From Enterobacter asburiae (GTDB lineage Bacteria > Pseudomonadota > Gammaproteobacteria > Enterobacterales > Enterobacteriaceae): 64,000 nucleotides of DNA. The notes beneath the pieces were generated by a model. It was not told the DNA's origin and ran no database searches. It worked only from the letters and a program-made list of their open reading frames with translations. The translations under genes were made by a program, and so were the position numbers. The number at the start of each line of letters is the position of its first letter. Positions within the stretch are counted from its first letter, which is position 1. Below, piece by piece: positions 34,554 to 43,448 of this stretch. The stretch lies in assembly GCF_024599655.1 (NCBI RefSeq), contig NZ_CP102247.1, positions 2,418,001 through 2,482,000 on the forward strand, in the 5' to 3' direction.

Positions 34554-36143
34554 TCAGGCGCTAAGACGAAAACGCGAAACGGCCTGCAATAAAAGATCGG
34601 ATTGCTTTTGCAGCCGCTCAGAGGCATCCGAGGCGTCAGAGACCAGCAGATCCGTCTGCCGGGAGACCTGATTCAGCGCCTGAAGCTGACGCGTCATCTG
34701 GTGAATACTCTCTCCCTGACTGAGCGTGGCGGTGGAGATCTCATTCAGCAAACTGCTTAAATTGCCCACCAGACCGGTGAACTGCTGCAGATTCTCTTCC
34801 ATCAGGGTAACAGCACGCGAACCGTCTTCAATGCCCTGCAGCGAGCGGTTAATAAGCTCCTGAATGGTCTGCGTCGAGTGGCTGCTTTTTCTGGCCAAAA
34901 GCCCGACTTCCCGCGCGACGACGGCAAAGCCGCGCCCCTGGTTTCCGGCATGGGCCGCCTCGATGGCCGCATTCAGCGCCAGGATGTTGGTCTGAAACGC
35001 CACGCTGTCGATCATCGCCACGATCCCGCGCATCTCAGAAGATCGGTCGACGATCGCCTGCATGGACGCATTCACGGTAGACATCATCTGGTCGCCGCCC
35101 ACGGCTGCCAGGCGCGCTTCATCGGCCCGCGAGCTGGCGAGCCTGGCATAGCCGGTATTCCCTTCCACATGGCTTTCCAGCGATGCAATATGCGCCGTCA
35201 CATCCTCAAGCTCTTTCGCCTGGCGCGCTGACTGCTGATACAGCTTCTGGTTACCCTCCGCCAGGGAGCCAATGTTCTCCACCATGGTGGCAGTGGCATG
35301 GCTGACCTGGGTCACCAGCTGCTGCAGACCGTGCTGCATCGTCGCAATACTGTCGCTAAGCTGCCCTATCTCCCGGTTGAAGCGCATGACGTCCGGCGGC
35401 GTGCCGGAGAGATCCCCTGCCGCCAGCCGGTTAATATGCGCAATCAACCGACGCAGCGGCGAAATCACCCATCTGGACATGCCGAACCAGACGGCAACCG
35501 CGATGGCGAGCAGCAGTACCGGCGCAAACAGGAACAACGTTTGCAGGCCGGAGAGCTGTGCCATTAAGCTCTGGCGCCCCTGCATGGCCTGCTTCTCGCT
35601 TGCCTGCTGATAGCGCGCATAGTTGTCGTTAAAATCAGACTGAAACGCCTGGGCCGGTACGGCAAAAAAAGCGTCGATGGTATTGGTCTTGAGAAGCCCG
35701 TCTGCCTGCTCTTTGATCGCGCCGTAGAAAAGCTGATAGCTGTTCACCAGGGCATCGTCTTTCGGCGGATTGAGCGCCAGCCAGGCCTTCCACGCCTGCT
35801 GAGAAACCGTCAGCGCCTTTTGCGCATCGTCCATCAGGCTATGCCAGCTTCCGTCTGAACCGGTCTCTTTATCCTGCATAAACCAGACGCCGGACCGGTT
35901 AAGCAGGTCGCTTGCCGCCAGCAGGGAAACGCGGGCCAGATCCAGCTTGCTCTGCTGCTGCCAGGCCAGCAGGTTTTGCTGCTCGTTACGCTGGGCGTCG
36001 TTCAGGGAGGCGTTAAGCAGAAATGATGAGGAGAGCTGCAGCGCGGAGAAAAGGCCTATAATGCAAAAGATACCCGTCAGCAGGCCAAAGTGACGAGGGG
36101 TGAGACGCTGCGCAATACGGCGAAAAATTTGCGTTAGGTTCAT
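34554..36143 (-). CDS. Methyl-accepting chemotaxis protein (transducer)
   Basis: 529 residues from ATG 36143; an in-frame ATG at 36155 is also possible. First membrane helix about 18-40, periplasmic helical sensor to about 205, second helix about 208-228, HAMP, then a signalling domain with the conserved tip (DSVAFQTNILALNAAIEAAH, then GRGFAVVAREVGLLARKS). No C-terminal NWETF-type pentapeptide, so it probably lacks the CheR/CheB tether. Not in the E. coli backbone; inserted between glsB and sad. Ligand unknown. Confidence 0.9.
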   Translation of the reverse strand: MNLTQIFRRIAQRLTPRHFGLLTGIFCIIGLFSALQLSSSFLLNASLNDAQRNEQQNLLAWQQQSKLDLARVSLLAASDLLNRSGVWFMQDKETGSDGSWHSLMDDAQKALTVSQQAWKAWLALNPPKDDALVNSYQLFYGAIKEQADGLLKTNTIDAFFAVPAQAFQSDFNDNYARYQQASEKQAMQGRQSLMAQLSGLQTLFLFAPVLLLAIAVAVWFGMSRWVISPLRRLIAHINRLAAGDLSGTPPDVMRFNREIGQLSDSIATMQHGLQQLVTQVSHATATMVENIGSLAEGNQKLYQQSARQAKELEDVTAHIASLESHVEGNTGYARLASSRADEARLAAVGGDQMMSTVNASMQAIVDRSSEMRGIVAMIDSVAFQTNILALNAAIEAAHAGNQGRGFAVVAREVGLLARKSSHSTQTIQELINRSLQGIEDGSRAVTLMEENLQQFTGLVGNLSSLLNEISTATLSQGESIHQMTRQLQALNQVSRQTDLLVSDASDASERLQKQSDLLLQAVSRFRLSA

Positions 36144-36224
36144 AATTATCTTCATTATCAATGCGTTAGACGCGTGCGAGTCTACGAAATGAAAATGACA
36201 GAACCATTGCAGATAAATGACAAC

Positions 36225-36243
36225 GGCCCTCGTGATGAGGGCC
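36225..36243 (-). terminator. Terminator-like hairpin after sad
   Basis: Perfect stem GGCCCTC/GAGGGCC with a 5-base loop, 23 bases past the sad stop on the minus strand, before the chemoreceptor start. The T-run is weak (GTTGTCATTT). Confidence 0.65.
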
Positions 36244-36265
36244 GAAATCACAGGCGGGCGATAAA

Positions 36266-37654
36266 TTACACGCGATCCTTCCAGACCGTCTGCACGTTGC
36301 AGAACTCGTGCAGCCCAAAGTGGGAAAGCTCGCGGCCGAAGCCGCTTTTCTTAACGCCGCCGAAGGCCACGCGCGCATCGCTGGCGCTAAAGCCGTTGAT
36401 AAACACGCCGCCGCACTCCAGTTGGCGGGAGAATTTATCCGCCAGCGCTGCGTCAGCGGTGAAGACGGTGGCAGACAGGCCAAAGTCGCTGTCGTTGGCA
36501 AGCGTCAGGGCGTGCTCCGCGTCTTTCGCAACAGTAACGGCCGCGACCGGACCAAACAGTTCCTGACGGAACGCCGTCATCGACGGGGTGACGTTCGACA
36601 GCACGGTTGGCGCGTAGTAATTGCCCTCTCCGACGATCTTCTCTCCGCCCAGCAGCAGCGTTGCCCCTTCGGCCAGAGTGGCCTGCACCTGCTGATGCAG
36701 TTCGTCGCGCAGGTCAAAACGCGCCATCGGGCCAATAAAGTTCTCTTCCCGATCCGGTGCGCCCAGCTTAAGCGCAGAAACGGCCTCGACAAAACGCCGG
36801 GTAAAGGTCTCTGCGATACCCTCCTCGACGATAAAACGTTTCGCAGCCGCGCACACCTGCCCGGTATTCTGGTAGCGACCCGCCACCGCCGCCTTCACGG
36901 CAAGGTCCAGGTCGGCATCGTTGAGGACGATAAACGGGTCGGAGCCACCCAGCTCAAGAACGCATTTTTTCAGCGCGGCTCCCGCCTGCGCACCGATGGC
37001 CGCACCGGCACGCACGCTGCCGGTGACGGTCACGGCCGCAATACGGCGATCGTTAATCGCCTGGCTTACGCCGTCATTGGTGGCGTTCACCCAGCCGAAT
37101 ACACCTTCAGGGAAACCGGCATCCGCAAAGATCTGCCCAATAAGATCCGCAGAGCCGAGCACGTTTGGCGCATGCTTAAGCAGATAGCTGTTACCTGCCA
37201 GCAGGATCGGCACCGCGCCGCGCAGCACCTGCCAGAGCGGGAAGTTCCACGGCATCACCGCGAGAATCGGCCCCAGCGGACGGTATTCAATGACCGCGTT
37301 GTGGTTTTCCACCAGCGTAGGCTCCGCACGCAGCATCGCCGGGCCGTGCTCGGCATACCAGTCGCACAGACCGGCGGATTTTGCCACTTCCGCCCGCGCC
37401 TGCAGGATGGGTTTCCCCATTTCACGGGAGATAATCTGCGCCATCTCTTCCGCGCGGTTTCGCAGCGCGGCGCCGAGATCCCGGAGCTTCTGCGCCCGGT
37501 GGGACACGCTTTCTCGTCGCCACTGGCGATACCCCGCGTCAGACTGAGCAATCGCGCGTTCAACCTCTTCCGGCGTCGCCCAGGGATACGCAGCGAGGGT
37601 TTCTCCCGTTGCCGGGTTAACAGAGAGGGCATGTGTAGCAGATGAATATTTCAT
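36266..37654 (-). CDS. sad: NAD-dependent succinate-semialdehyde dehydrogenase Sad
   Basis: 462 residues from ATG 37654 (GGAG six bases upstream), identical in length to E. coli Sad; an upstream ATG would add an unsupported leader. Aldehyde dehydrogenase family: MPWNFPLWQV, catalytic Glu234 in LELGGSDPF and Cys268 in NTGQVCAAAK. The C-terminus HEFCNVQTVWKDR matches Sad. It oxidises succinate semialdehyde to succinate in 4-aminobutyrate use. Divergent from its LysR regulator gene. Confidence 0.96.
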   Translation of the reverse strand: MKYSSATHALSVNPATGETLAAYPWATPEEVERAIAQSDAGYRQWRRESVSHRAQKLRDLGAALRNRAEEMAQIISREMGKPILQARAEVAKSAGLCDWYAEHGPAMLRAEPTLVENHNAVIEYRPLGPILAVMPWNFPLWQVLRGAVPILLAGNSYLLKHAPNVLGSADLIGQIFADAGFPEGVFGWVNATNDGVSQAINDRRIAAVTVTGSVRAGAAIGAQAGAALKKCVLELGGSDPFIVLNDADLDLAVKAAVAGRYQNTGQVCAAAKRFIVEEGIAETFTRRFVEAVSALKLGAPDREENFIGPMARFDLRDELHQQVQATLAEGATLLLGGEKIVGEGNYYAPTVLSNVTPSMTAFRQELFGPVAAVTVAKDAEHALTLANDSDFGLSATVFTADAALADKFSRQLECGGVFINGFSASDARVAFGGVKKSGFGRELSHFGLHEFCNVQTVWKDRV

Positions 37655-37752
37655 GATGTTCTCCACGCATTTCGGTTGATTCATTGTGGCTCACTCTGCT
37701 ATTTCTTAAAAATGAATAATACTAACCACCTTATTCACGAAACGAGAATGCT

Positions 37753-38631
37753 ATGGACTTAACCCAGCTTGAAATGTTTAACGCCGTCGCGCTGACGGGC
37801 AGCATTACCCAGGCGGCGCAGAAGGTGCATCGCGTGCCATCCAACCTGACGACCCGCATCCGCCAGCTGGAAGCCGATCTTGGCGTTGAGCTGTTTATTC
37901 GTGAGAACCAGCGTTTGCGCTTATCCCCCGCCGGGCATAACTTCCTGCGCTACAGCAGGCAGATCCTCGCCCTGGTGGATGAAGCGCGCATGGTCGTCGC
38001 GGGTGATGAGCCGCAGGGGTTATTTGCCCTCGGCGCGCTGGAAAGCACCGCCGCGGTGCGCATTCCTGAAACGCTGGCGCAGTTTAACCAGCGCTATCCG
38101 CGCATCCAGTTTGCCCTTTCTACCGGGCCGTCCGGGACAATGATTGATGGGGTACAGGAGGGAACGCTAAGCGCCGCCTTTGTCGACGGCCCCCTGTCAC
38201 ACCCGGAGCTGGAGGGCATGCCGGTCTACAGGGAAGAGATGATGCTGGTCACGCCTGCCGGGCATGCGGAGGTGACGCGCGCCACGCAGGTCAGCGGCAG
38301 CGACGTTTATGCCTTTCGCGCGAACTGCTCGTACCGCCGACACCTTGAAAGCTGGTTTCATGCGGACAGAGCCACGCCCGGCCGCATTCATGAGATGGAG
38401 TCCTATCACGGCATGCTGGCCTGCGTCATTGCGGGCGCGGGCATCGCGCTGATGCCGCGCTCGATGCTGGAGAGTATGCCGGGACATCATCAGGTTGAAG
38501 CCTGGCCGCTGGCGGAAAACTGGCGCTGGCTCACTACCTGGCTGGTGTGGCGACGCGGGGCGATGACCCGCCAGCTGGAAGCCTTTATAGCGCTGCTAAA
38601 CGAACGTCTTCAACCAGCGCCTTCTCCATAA
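37753..38631 (+). CDS. ptrR: LysR-family regulator YneJ (PtrR)
   Basis: 292 residues, matching E. coli YneJ/PtrR over nearly the whole length (MDLTQLEMFNAVALTGSITQ; RVPSNLTTRIRQLE; RANCSYRRHLESWFHAD). In E. coli it controls sad and polyamine/putrescine-linked genes. Divergent from sad with 98 bases between starts, which should hold the operator. Its 3' end overlaps a convergent GNAT gene by 47 bases, and the last few residues differ from E. coli. Confidence 0.92.
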   Translation: MDLTQLEMFNAVALTGSITQAAQKVHRVPSNLTTRIRQLEADLGVELFIRENQRLRLSPAGHNFLRYSRQILALVDEARMVVAGDEPQGLFALGALESTAAVRIPETLAQFNQRYPRIQFALSTGPSGTMIDGVQEGTLSAAFVDGPLSHPELEGMPVYREEMMLVTPAGHAEVTRATQVSGSDVYAFRANCSYRRHLESWFHADRATPGRIHEMESYHGMLACVIAGAGIALMPRSMLESMPGHHQVEAWPLAENWRWLTTWLVWRRGAMTRQLEAFIALLNERLQPAPSP

Positions 38632-39067
38632 ACAGGCTGAGCGGGTCCTCAGCGTACGGGGCAAACGCCGGACGCAAATCGTACCCGCACTGCTCATACA
38701 GACGAACCGCTGCGCGCTGTTTGATTCCCGTCTCCAGCCTTACGGTATGGCAATGACGGCTCAGGGCTTCATCTTCCAGGGCGGCCAGCAGCGTCTCGCC
38801 GAGATGCTGCCCGCGATGGGCCGGATCGATATAGACCCGTTTCATCTCCCCCGTTCCGTCACCGTTGAGCACGATGGCTCCGCAGCCCACGGCGTGCAGC
38901 TGCTGGTCGCGAATGACCATCAGGATAAGCGATGTTTCAGGCAGCGCAGCGAGGTCGAGCAGATGATTGCTTTCGGCGGGATAGAGCTCGCTCTGATAGC
39001 GGTCAAGCGCCGCGATCAGGTTGAGAATGTCCGGATGACGTGCAGATTCAGAGGTAATGGAATACAT
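38585..39067 (-). CDS. GNAT-family N-acetyltransferase
   Basis: 160 residues. Motif A MKRVYIDPAHRGQHLGETLL near residues 75-94 (R-G-Q-x-L-G) and RLETGIKQRAAVRLYEQCGY. Close to the YhfO/PaiA-like GNATs. AAGGAGCC ribosome-binding site. Its last 47 bases are antisense to the end of the yneJ gene; both frames end in normal-looking C-termini. Confidence 0.85.
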   Translation of the reverse strand: MYSITSESARHPDILNLIAALDRYQSELYPAESNHLLDLAALPETSLILMVIRDQQLHAVGCGAIVLNGDGTGEMKRVYIDPAHRGQHLGETLLAALEDEALSRHCHTVRLETGIKQRAAVRLYEQCGYDLRPAFAPYAEDPLSLFMEKALVEDVRLAAL

Positions 39068-39148
39068 GGCAGGCTCCTTGCTTTTTATGTGAGGCTAAAT
39101 TTCAACATAGCTCAGGCCTGCCGGGGTGCTACATAGTATTAACTTATG

Positions 39149-39910
39149 TCATGACGCGAGCGTCAGCTGGACATCTAACGCCCTCAGCTCGGCCTGTGTC
39201 GTCTCATCGAGCCTGCTGTCGGTCACGATATCCGTCAGGGTATGAAGATGTGCTACGTTAAACAGTGACCAGGCGCCATATTTGGAGCTGTCCGCCAGCA
39301 GCACGCGGCGTTTAGCGTTGGCAATTAAATCGCGCTTCAGCGCGGCCTTCTCTTCCGTCGGCGAGGTTATGCCGCGGGTGATATCCCATCCGTTACAGCT
39401 GACAAAAGCCACGTCCGGCCAGACGTTTTGCAGCAGGCGACGGCCGTGTTCACCGATGCAGGACTGGCTCGAATCATCGATACGCCCGCCGATAATGGTT
39501 ACTTCAATCTGTCGGAATTCCGAGAGAAACAGCGCAATGTGCAAATCGCTGGTGATCACGCGAAGCGGAAGATGCGTCAGCTGACGAGCGAGTTCAATCA
39601 TCGTGGTACCGGCATCCAGCACAATGGCGTCCCCTGCTTTAACAAAGCTCGCTGCCGCGCTGGCGATAGCGTGTTTTTCCGCCAGACTGCGCTGCATTTT
39701 TTCATGCGTCGTGGGCTGGGAAGGAATAAACCGGTTAAGGGTGACGCCGCCATGGGTACGGCTAATCACACCTTCCTGATCGAGCTTAATCAAATCCCTG
39801 CGGATCGTTGCCGGAGAGGCATCGGTAATTGCCACCAGCTGATCCACCGTCACCAGATTATGCCCCTTCAGGTAATCCATTATCTGCTCTAACCGGTTAT
39901 ATCCCTTCAT
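39149..39910 (-). CDS. DeoR-family regulator of the acid-sugar cluster (YgbI-like)
   Basis: 253 residues. DeoR HTH: RLEQIMDYLKGHNLVTVDQL, then ASPATIRRDLIKLDQEG and THGGVTL. The sugar-phosphate sensor domain has LDAGTTMIELARQL and IIGGRID. Starts one base before the pdxA2-like stop region (pdxA2 ends at 39912), so it is the third gene of a dtnK-pdxA2-deoR operon. Likely the local regulator of both divergent operons; candidate operators are at 42168 and 42242. Confidence 0.88.
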   Translation of the reverse strand: MKGYNRLEQIMDYLKGHNLVTVDQLVAITDASPATIRRDLIKLDQEGVISRTHGGVTLNRFIPSQPTTHEKMQRSLAEKHAIASAAASFVKAGDAIVLDAGTTMIELARQLTHLPLRVITSDLHIALFLSEFRQIEVTIIGGRIDDSSQSCIGEHGRRLLQNVWPDVAFVSCNGWDITRGITSPTEEKAALKRDLIANAKRRVLLADSSKYGAWSLFNVAHLHTLTDIVTDSRLDETTQAELRALDVQLTLAS

Positions 39911-39911
39911 A

Positions 39912-40898
39912 TCATTCCCGTGTAATTTGCATAGCCAACTGGATAGACACCGTCATGCTCTCAGACTTCGCTTTACCGGTCCAGGCAATATCGAACGCGG
40001 TTCCGTGGTCTGCAGAGGTACGGATAAACGGCAACCCGGCGGTGATATTCACCCCGTCATAAAAGCCGAGCAATTTTAGCGGAATATGCCCCTGATCGTG
40101 ATACATCGCAACGACCATGTCATACATTCCTTCGTGGCATTGCATAAACACCGTATCCGGTGGACACGGTCCGGTGACGTTTAACCCTTGCGCTTTCATT
40201 GCCTCAACGGCCGGGCCGACAATTTTGATCTCTTCGTCACCAAACAGGCCATTCTCACCCGCATGCGGGTTTACACCGGCAACGGCAATGCGAGGATGCG
40301 CGAACCCGACGCGTTTCAGGAAGCTATCTGCAATACCAATCACGGTTTTTACCCGATCCTGATTGAGCGTATCAAGGAATTTGCGCAGCGCAATGTGGGT
40401 GGTGATGTGGATCACCTTCAGCTTATCCGTATACAGCACCATGGCGTAATCTTTGCTGTCGGTCAGATGCGCCAGCAGCTCTGTGTGGCCCGGATAGAGA
40501 TGACCGGCGAGATGCAGAGCCTCTTTATTCAGTGGAGCCGTCGCGATAGCCTTCACCTTGCCCGCCATCGCCAGCTCGGTGGCTCGCCTCACGCAGCGAT
40601 AGGCCAGATCCCCTGCAGCCGCCTGAACGACACCCGGCTTTAACGCATCAGGATCGGCCAGCGGTTCGTCCAGCACGTTAATCACGCCAGGGGCAAATTT
40701 CGCGTCGCTCACCGCATCGATAAGACGTATATCCGCCCGCCCGGCGATCCCTTTATCCAGCACCCGCTGCAGCGTTCTGGCGCAGCCCACGACAACAACA
40801 GGCGCCCCTGAAAGCTCGCCTTCGGTGAGGGATTTGATAATGATTTCCGGGCCAATGCCAGCCGGGTCACCCATGGTTACAGCAATGATTTTAGTCAC
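39912..40898 (-). CDS. pdxA2: PdxA2-type 4-phospho-D-threonate/erythronate dehydrogenase
   Basis: 328 residues from a GTG (GAGGAGA upstream). PdxA fold: MGDPAGIGPEIIIKSL at the start, metal/substrate His in YPGHTELLAHLT, HITTHIALRKFLD and AMYHDQGHIPLKLLGFYDGV. Neighbours decide the role: beside a DUF1537 kinase, PdxA2 proteins oxidise 4-phospho-D-threonate or -erythronate with loss of CO2 to give dihydroxyacetone phosphate, rather than making vitamin B6. Overlaps the kinase gene by 8 bases. Confidence 0.9.
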   Translation of the reverse strand: MTKIIAVTMGDPAGIGPEIIIKSLTEGELSGAPVVVVGCARTLQRVLDKGIAGRADIRLIDAVSDAKFAPGVINVLDEPLADPDALKPGVVQAAAGDLAYRCVRRATELAMAGKVKAIATAPLNKEALHLAGHLYPGHTELLAHLTDSKDYAMVLYTDKLKVIHITTHIALRKFLDTLNQDRVKTVIGIADSFLKRVGFAHPRIAVAGVNPHAGENGLFGDEEIKIVGPAVEAMKAQGLNVTGPCPPDTVFMQCHEGMYDMVVAMYHDQGHIPLKLLGFYDGVNITAGLPFIRTSADHGTAFDIAWTGKAKSESMTVSIQLAMQITRE

Positions 40899-42108
40899 TC
40901 AGTCTCTCCTCGATAAAATGCAGAACCTCAAGCAGCGTCTCTTCCTTTCCGAAGCCCCCTGCTTTGGTCATTACCGGCTGCTGCCAGCCGCAACCCAGAA
41001 ATTTTCCGACCGGCACGCACTGTGCGACGCATCCGGTAATTTCAAACCCCCGAGCATCCAGTGCCTTCGCAACGGCCATCGCCACATCGCCACCGGAGAC
41101 GTACAGCGCTTCCGGCTCGTGCACCGCAAGCACCTGTCGGGTCAGTTCGCCCAAAAACGTACAGATTTTTTCGCCCAGGCCAGCCCGGGTGACGTGATGC
41201 TGCCGACAGAGTTGTTCGACCTGATGTCGAGCATCGTTGCCCGCGCAGGTATGAACAATGCAGTGATGCCCAGCCTGTAGCACCTGCGCGATCCGGGCGA
41301 GATACCCGGCCGTAACGCCGCGCAAAACGTCATTCACATCAATGAATACCGACGAGACGCCGGAAGCATTTGTGGCCAGTGCGACCTGGCGTTGAGCGAT
41401 CTCACTCATCGACCCCACCACGGCCAATAGTTGCTTGCGTCGCGCCGGGGCCAGATGACGGGCCAGCGCATCGCATAGCCCGGCAGAGCCCACCAGCAGC
41501 GGCATCTGTGCGCAGGTCATTGCTGCTGCGATAATGGCGTCCAGCTCCTCGTCGGTCTGCGCATCAACGAAGATCCACTCCGTTCCCTGCGCCAGTTCGG
41601 CTGCCAGCGTCTCCGCGGTCACGTTTTTACCGCTCACGTCGCGAAAAAGGTCAGCAATCGCGGCAGACGGAACGGGCGTTTTGGGATCGCTGGCAAATTC
41701 GGTTTCGTCCACCGGAATGCCGTTTACCAGACACCTGCCTTGCCGCGTGATCCGCCCTGCCGCGGGGTATGCCGGGGCAACAATCACCTGGCGTTTGCCG
41801 CTTAATGTCTTCAGGGCCTGTGACTCAGCCCCCGCGTTGCCGCGCAGCGTCGAATCCATTTTTTTGATGAGCCAGCGGGCATTCGCGACATCGGCCCCGA
41901 GTGCGGCCACCTTTTCGGCCGCCTCCCATGCCGACAGCGCCCGGGAATCGGTATTGACGATCAGCGCATCGGTCGTCTGGGTAAAAGGTGTATGAAACGC
42001 CACGCTGACTTTTTTGCCGCACAGCGCCAGGCTGACGCCGGCATCGTTAGCACCGGTAAAGTCATCTGCGACGACCACGACCTCTCTGTACAGATTGTTC
42101 ACTTTCAT
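40891..42108 (-). CDS. dtnK: Four-carbon acid-sugar kinase, DUF1537 family (DtnK-like)
   Basis: 405 residues from ATG 42108 (GGAG six bases upstream; an earlier start is unsupported). N-terminal domain VVVADDFTGANDAGVSLALC, then KKMDSTLRGNAGAE, which form the sugar-acid site. C-terminal nucleotide-binding domain with VSGGDVAMAVAKALDARGF. Characterised DUF1537 kinases phosphorylate D-threonate, D-erythronate or 3-oxo-tetronates; the PdxA2 partner points to D-threonate or D-erythronate here. First gene of the minus-strand operon. Confidence 0.88.
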   Translation of the reverse strand: MKVNNLYREVVVVADDFTGANDAGVSLALCGKKVSVAFHTPFTQTTDALIVNTDSRALSAWEAAEKVAALGADVANARWLIKKMDSTLRGNAGAESQALKTLSGKRQVIVAPAYPAAGRITRQGRCLVNGIPVDETEFASDPKTPVPSAAIADLFRDVSGKNVTAETLAAELAQGTEWIFVDAQTDEELDAIIAAAMTCAQMPLLVGSAGLCDALARHLAPARRKQLLAVVGSMSEIAQRQVALATNASGVSSVFIDVNDVLRGVTAGYLARIAQVLQAGHHCIVHTCAGNDARHQVEQLCRQHHVTRAGLGEKICTFLGELTRQVLAVHEPEALYVSGGDVAMAVAKALDARGFEITGCVAQCVPVGKFLGCGWQQPVMTKAGGFGKEETLLEVLHFIEERLSD

Positions 42109-42167
42109 CCCCACTCCGGGTTCGCCTTTCCTGTTAATGATTATATTCAATCACGATTGATTATATG

Positions 42168-42254
42168 TGAGCAAGATCAAGTTAATCAGTTTGCGAATAA
42201 ATTATAAATTTAGCCACACGATGACCATGAAGCGTCTTATTTGAGCGAAATCAA
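42168..42254. promoter_or_regulatory. Repeated operator candidates in the dtnK / Fe-ADH divergent region
   Basis: TGAGCAAGATCAA (42168-42180) and TGAGCGAAATCAA (42242-42254) agree at 11 of 13 bases, in the same orientation, with starts 74 bases apart (about seven helical turns). This is a layout suited to a looping DeoR-type repressor. The first copy also forms a weak CRP-like match (TGTGA-N6-TCAAG). AATCACGATTGATT nearby (42149-42162) is a short inverted repeat. The 173-base gap holds the promoters of both operons. Confidence 0.5.
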
Positions 42255-42281
42255 TCATGGGCACAGAGACAGGAGAAAAGC

Positions 42282-43448
42282 GTGGTTACGATCAACAGCA
42301 CCATTATTAGCGGCGCGAATGCCATCGCCGCCATCAGGCCGTTACTCACTGATAAAACGCAGCTGCTGCTGGTGACGGACGGCAACATTGCGCGTCTGGA
42401 GGCAGCAAAGCAGATCCGCGCGCTCCTCGAAGAGGACGATCGTCGCGTCACGATTATTGACAGCGTGCCGCCTGAACCCTCCCACCACGATGTCAGCCAG
42501 CTGCTCGCGGGGTTAAACAGGACGTTTGGGCTTGTCGTGGGGATCGGTGGCGGTAGCGTACTGGATGTGGCCAAACTGCTCTCAGTGCTGTGTCATCCGC
42601 TGTCGCCGGGGCTGGATAACCTTCTGGCGGGCATAAAACCTGAGGCACGCATCCCCTCTCTGCTGCTCCCGGCCACTGCCGGAACCGGCTCGGAAGCGAC
42701 GCCGAATGCCATTCTGGCGATTCCGGAGCAAAACACGAAAGTGGGCATTATCTCCCCCGTGCTGCTGCCCGATTACGTCGCCCTGCTGCCGGAGCTGACC
42801 ACCAGCATGCCCGCGCATATTGCCTCATCTACCGGGATTGATGCGTTGTGTCATCTGATTGAGTGTTTCACCTCAACGGTCGCCAACCCGGTCAGCGATA
42901 ACGCCGCGCTAACGGGACTGGCTAAGCTGCTGAACAACATTGAAACGGCCTGCGCCGAACCGGGAAATCTGCTGGCGAAGCTGGAGATGCTGTGGGCCTC
43001 TTACTACGGCGGGGTTGCCATTGCGCATGCAGGCACGCACCTGGTTCACGCCCTTTCCTATCCGCTTGGCGGTAAATATCACCTGCCGCACGGCGTCGCT
43101 AACGCCATTCTGCTGGCCCCCTGCATGCGAGCGGTTCGGCCCCACTGCCTGAAGAAATTTGCACAGGTATGGGATTTGGTGCCCGGTGCGGATACGGCGC
43201 TGTCAGACGAAGAAAAATCCCACGCGCTGGTGGACTACTTTGCCGCGCTGGTTCGAAGGCTCAACCTGCCGGACAACCTGGAGGCGCTGGGCGTACCGCG
43301 CGACGACGTCCCCTCCCTGAGCGATGCGGCCCTTAACGTTAAGCGGCTAATGAACAACGCCCCTTGTCAGGTCAACCACGACGAGGTGCAGGCGATTTAC
43401 CGGACACTGTTTCCCAACATGAATAGCCAGGGAGTGAATCATGCATAA
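42282..43448 (+). CDS. Iron-containing alcohol dehydrogenase
   Basis: 388 residues from a GTG (AGGAGAAAAGC upstream). Fe-ADH family: NAD-binding GIGGGSVLDVAKLLSVL near residues 87-103, PATAGTGSEATPNAI, and metal ligands in TGIDALCHLIECF (Asp, His) and HALSYPLGGKYHLPHGVANA (two His). It interconverts an aldehyde/ketone and alcohol with NAD(P). First gene of the six-gene plus-strand operon and overlaps the aldolase start by 8 bases. Likely acts on the aldehyde released by the aldolase or on the starting hydroxy acid (inference). Confidence 0.9.
   Translation: MVTINSTIISGANAIAAIRPLLTDKTQLLLVTDGNIARLEAAKQIRALLEEDDRRVTIIDSVPPEPSHHDVSQLLAGLNRTFGLVVGIGGGSVLDVAKLLSVLCHPLSPGLDNLLAGIKPEARIPSLLLPATAGTGSEATPNAILAIPEQNTKVGIISPVLLPDYVALLPELTTSMPAHIASSTGIDALCHLIECFTSTVANPVSDNAALTGLAKLLNNIETACAEPGNLLAKLEMLWASYYGGVAIAHAGTHLVHALSYPLGGKYHLPHGVANAILLAPCMRAVRPHCLKKFAQVWDLVPGADTALSDEEKSHALVDYFAALVRRLNLPDNLEALGVPRDDVPSLSDAALNVKRLMNNAPCQVNHDEVQAIYRTLFPNMNSQGVNHA

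Noticed and set aside
36308..37645. 445-codon open frame on the plus strand
   Set aside because: Antisense shadow of sad; Arg/His/Gln-rich low-complexity composition typical of reversed coding strands.
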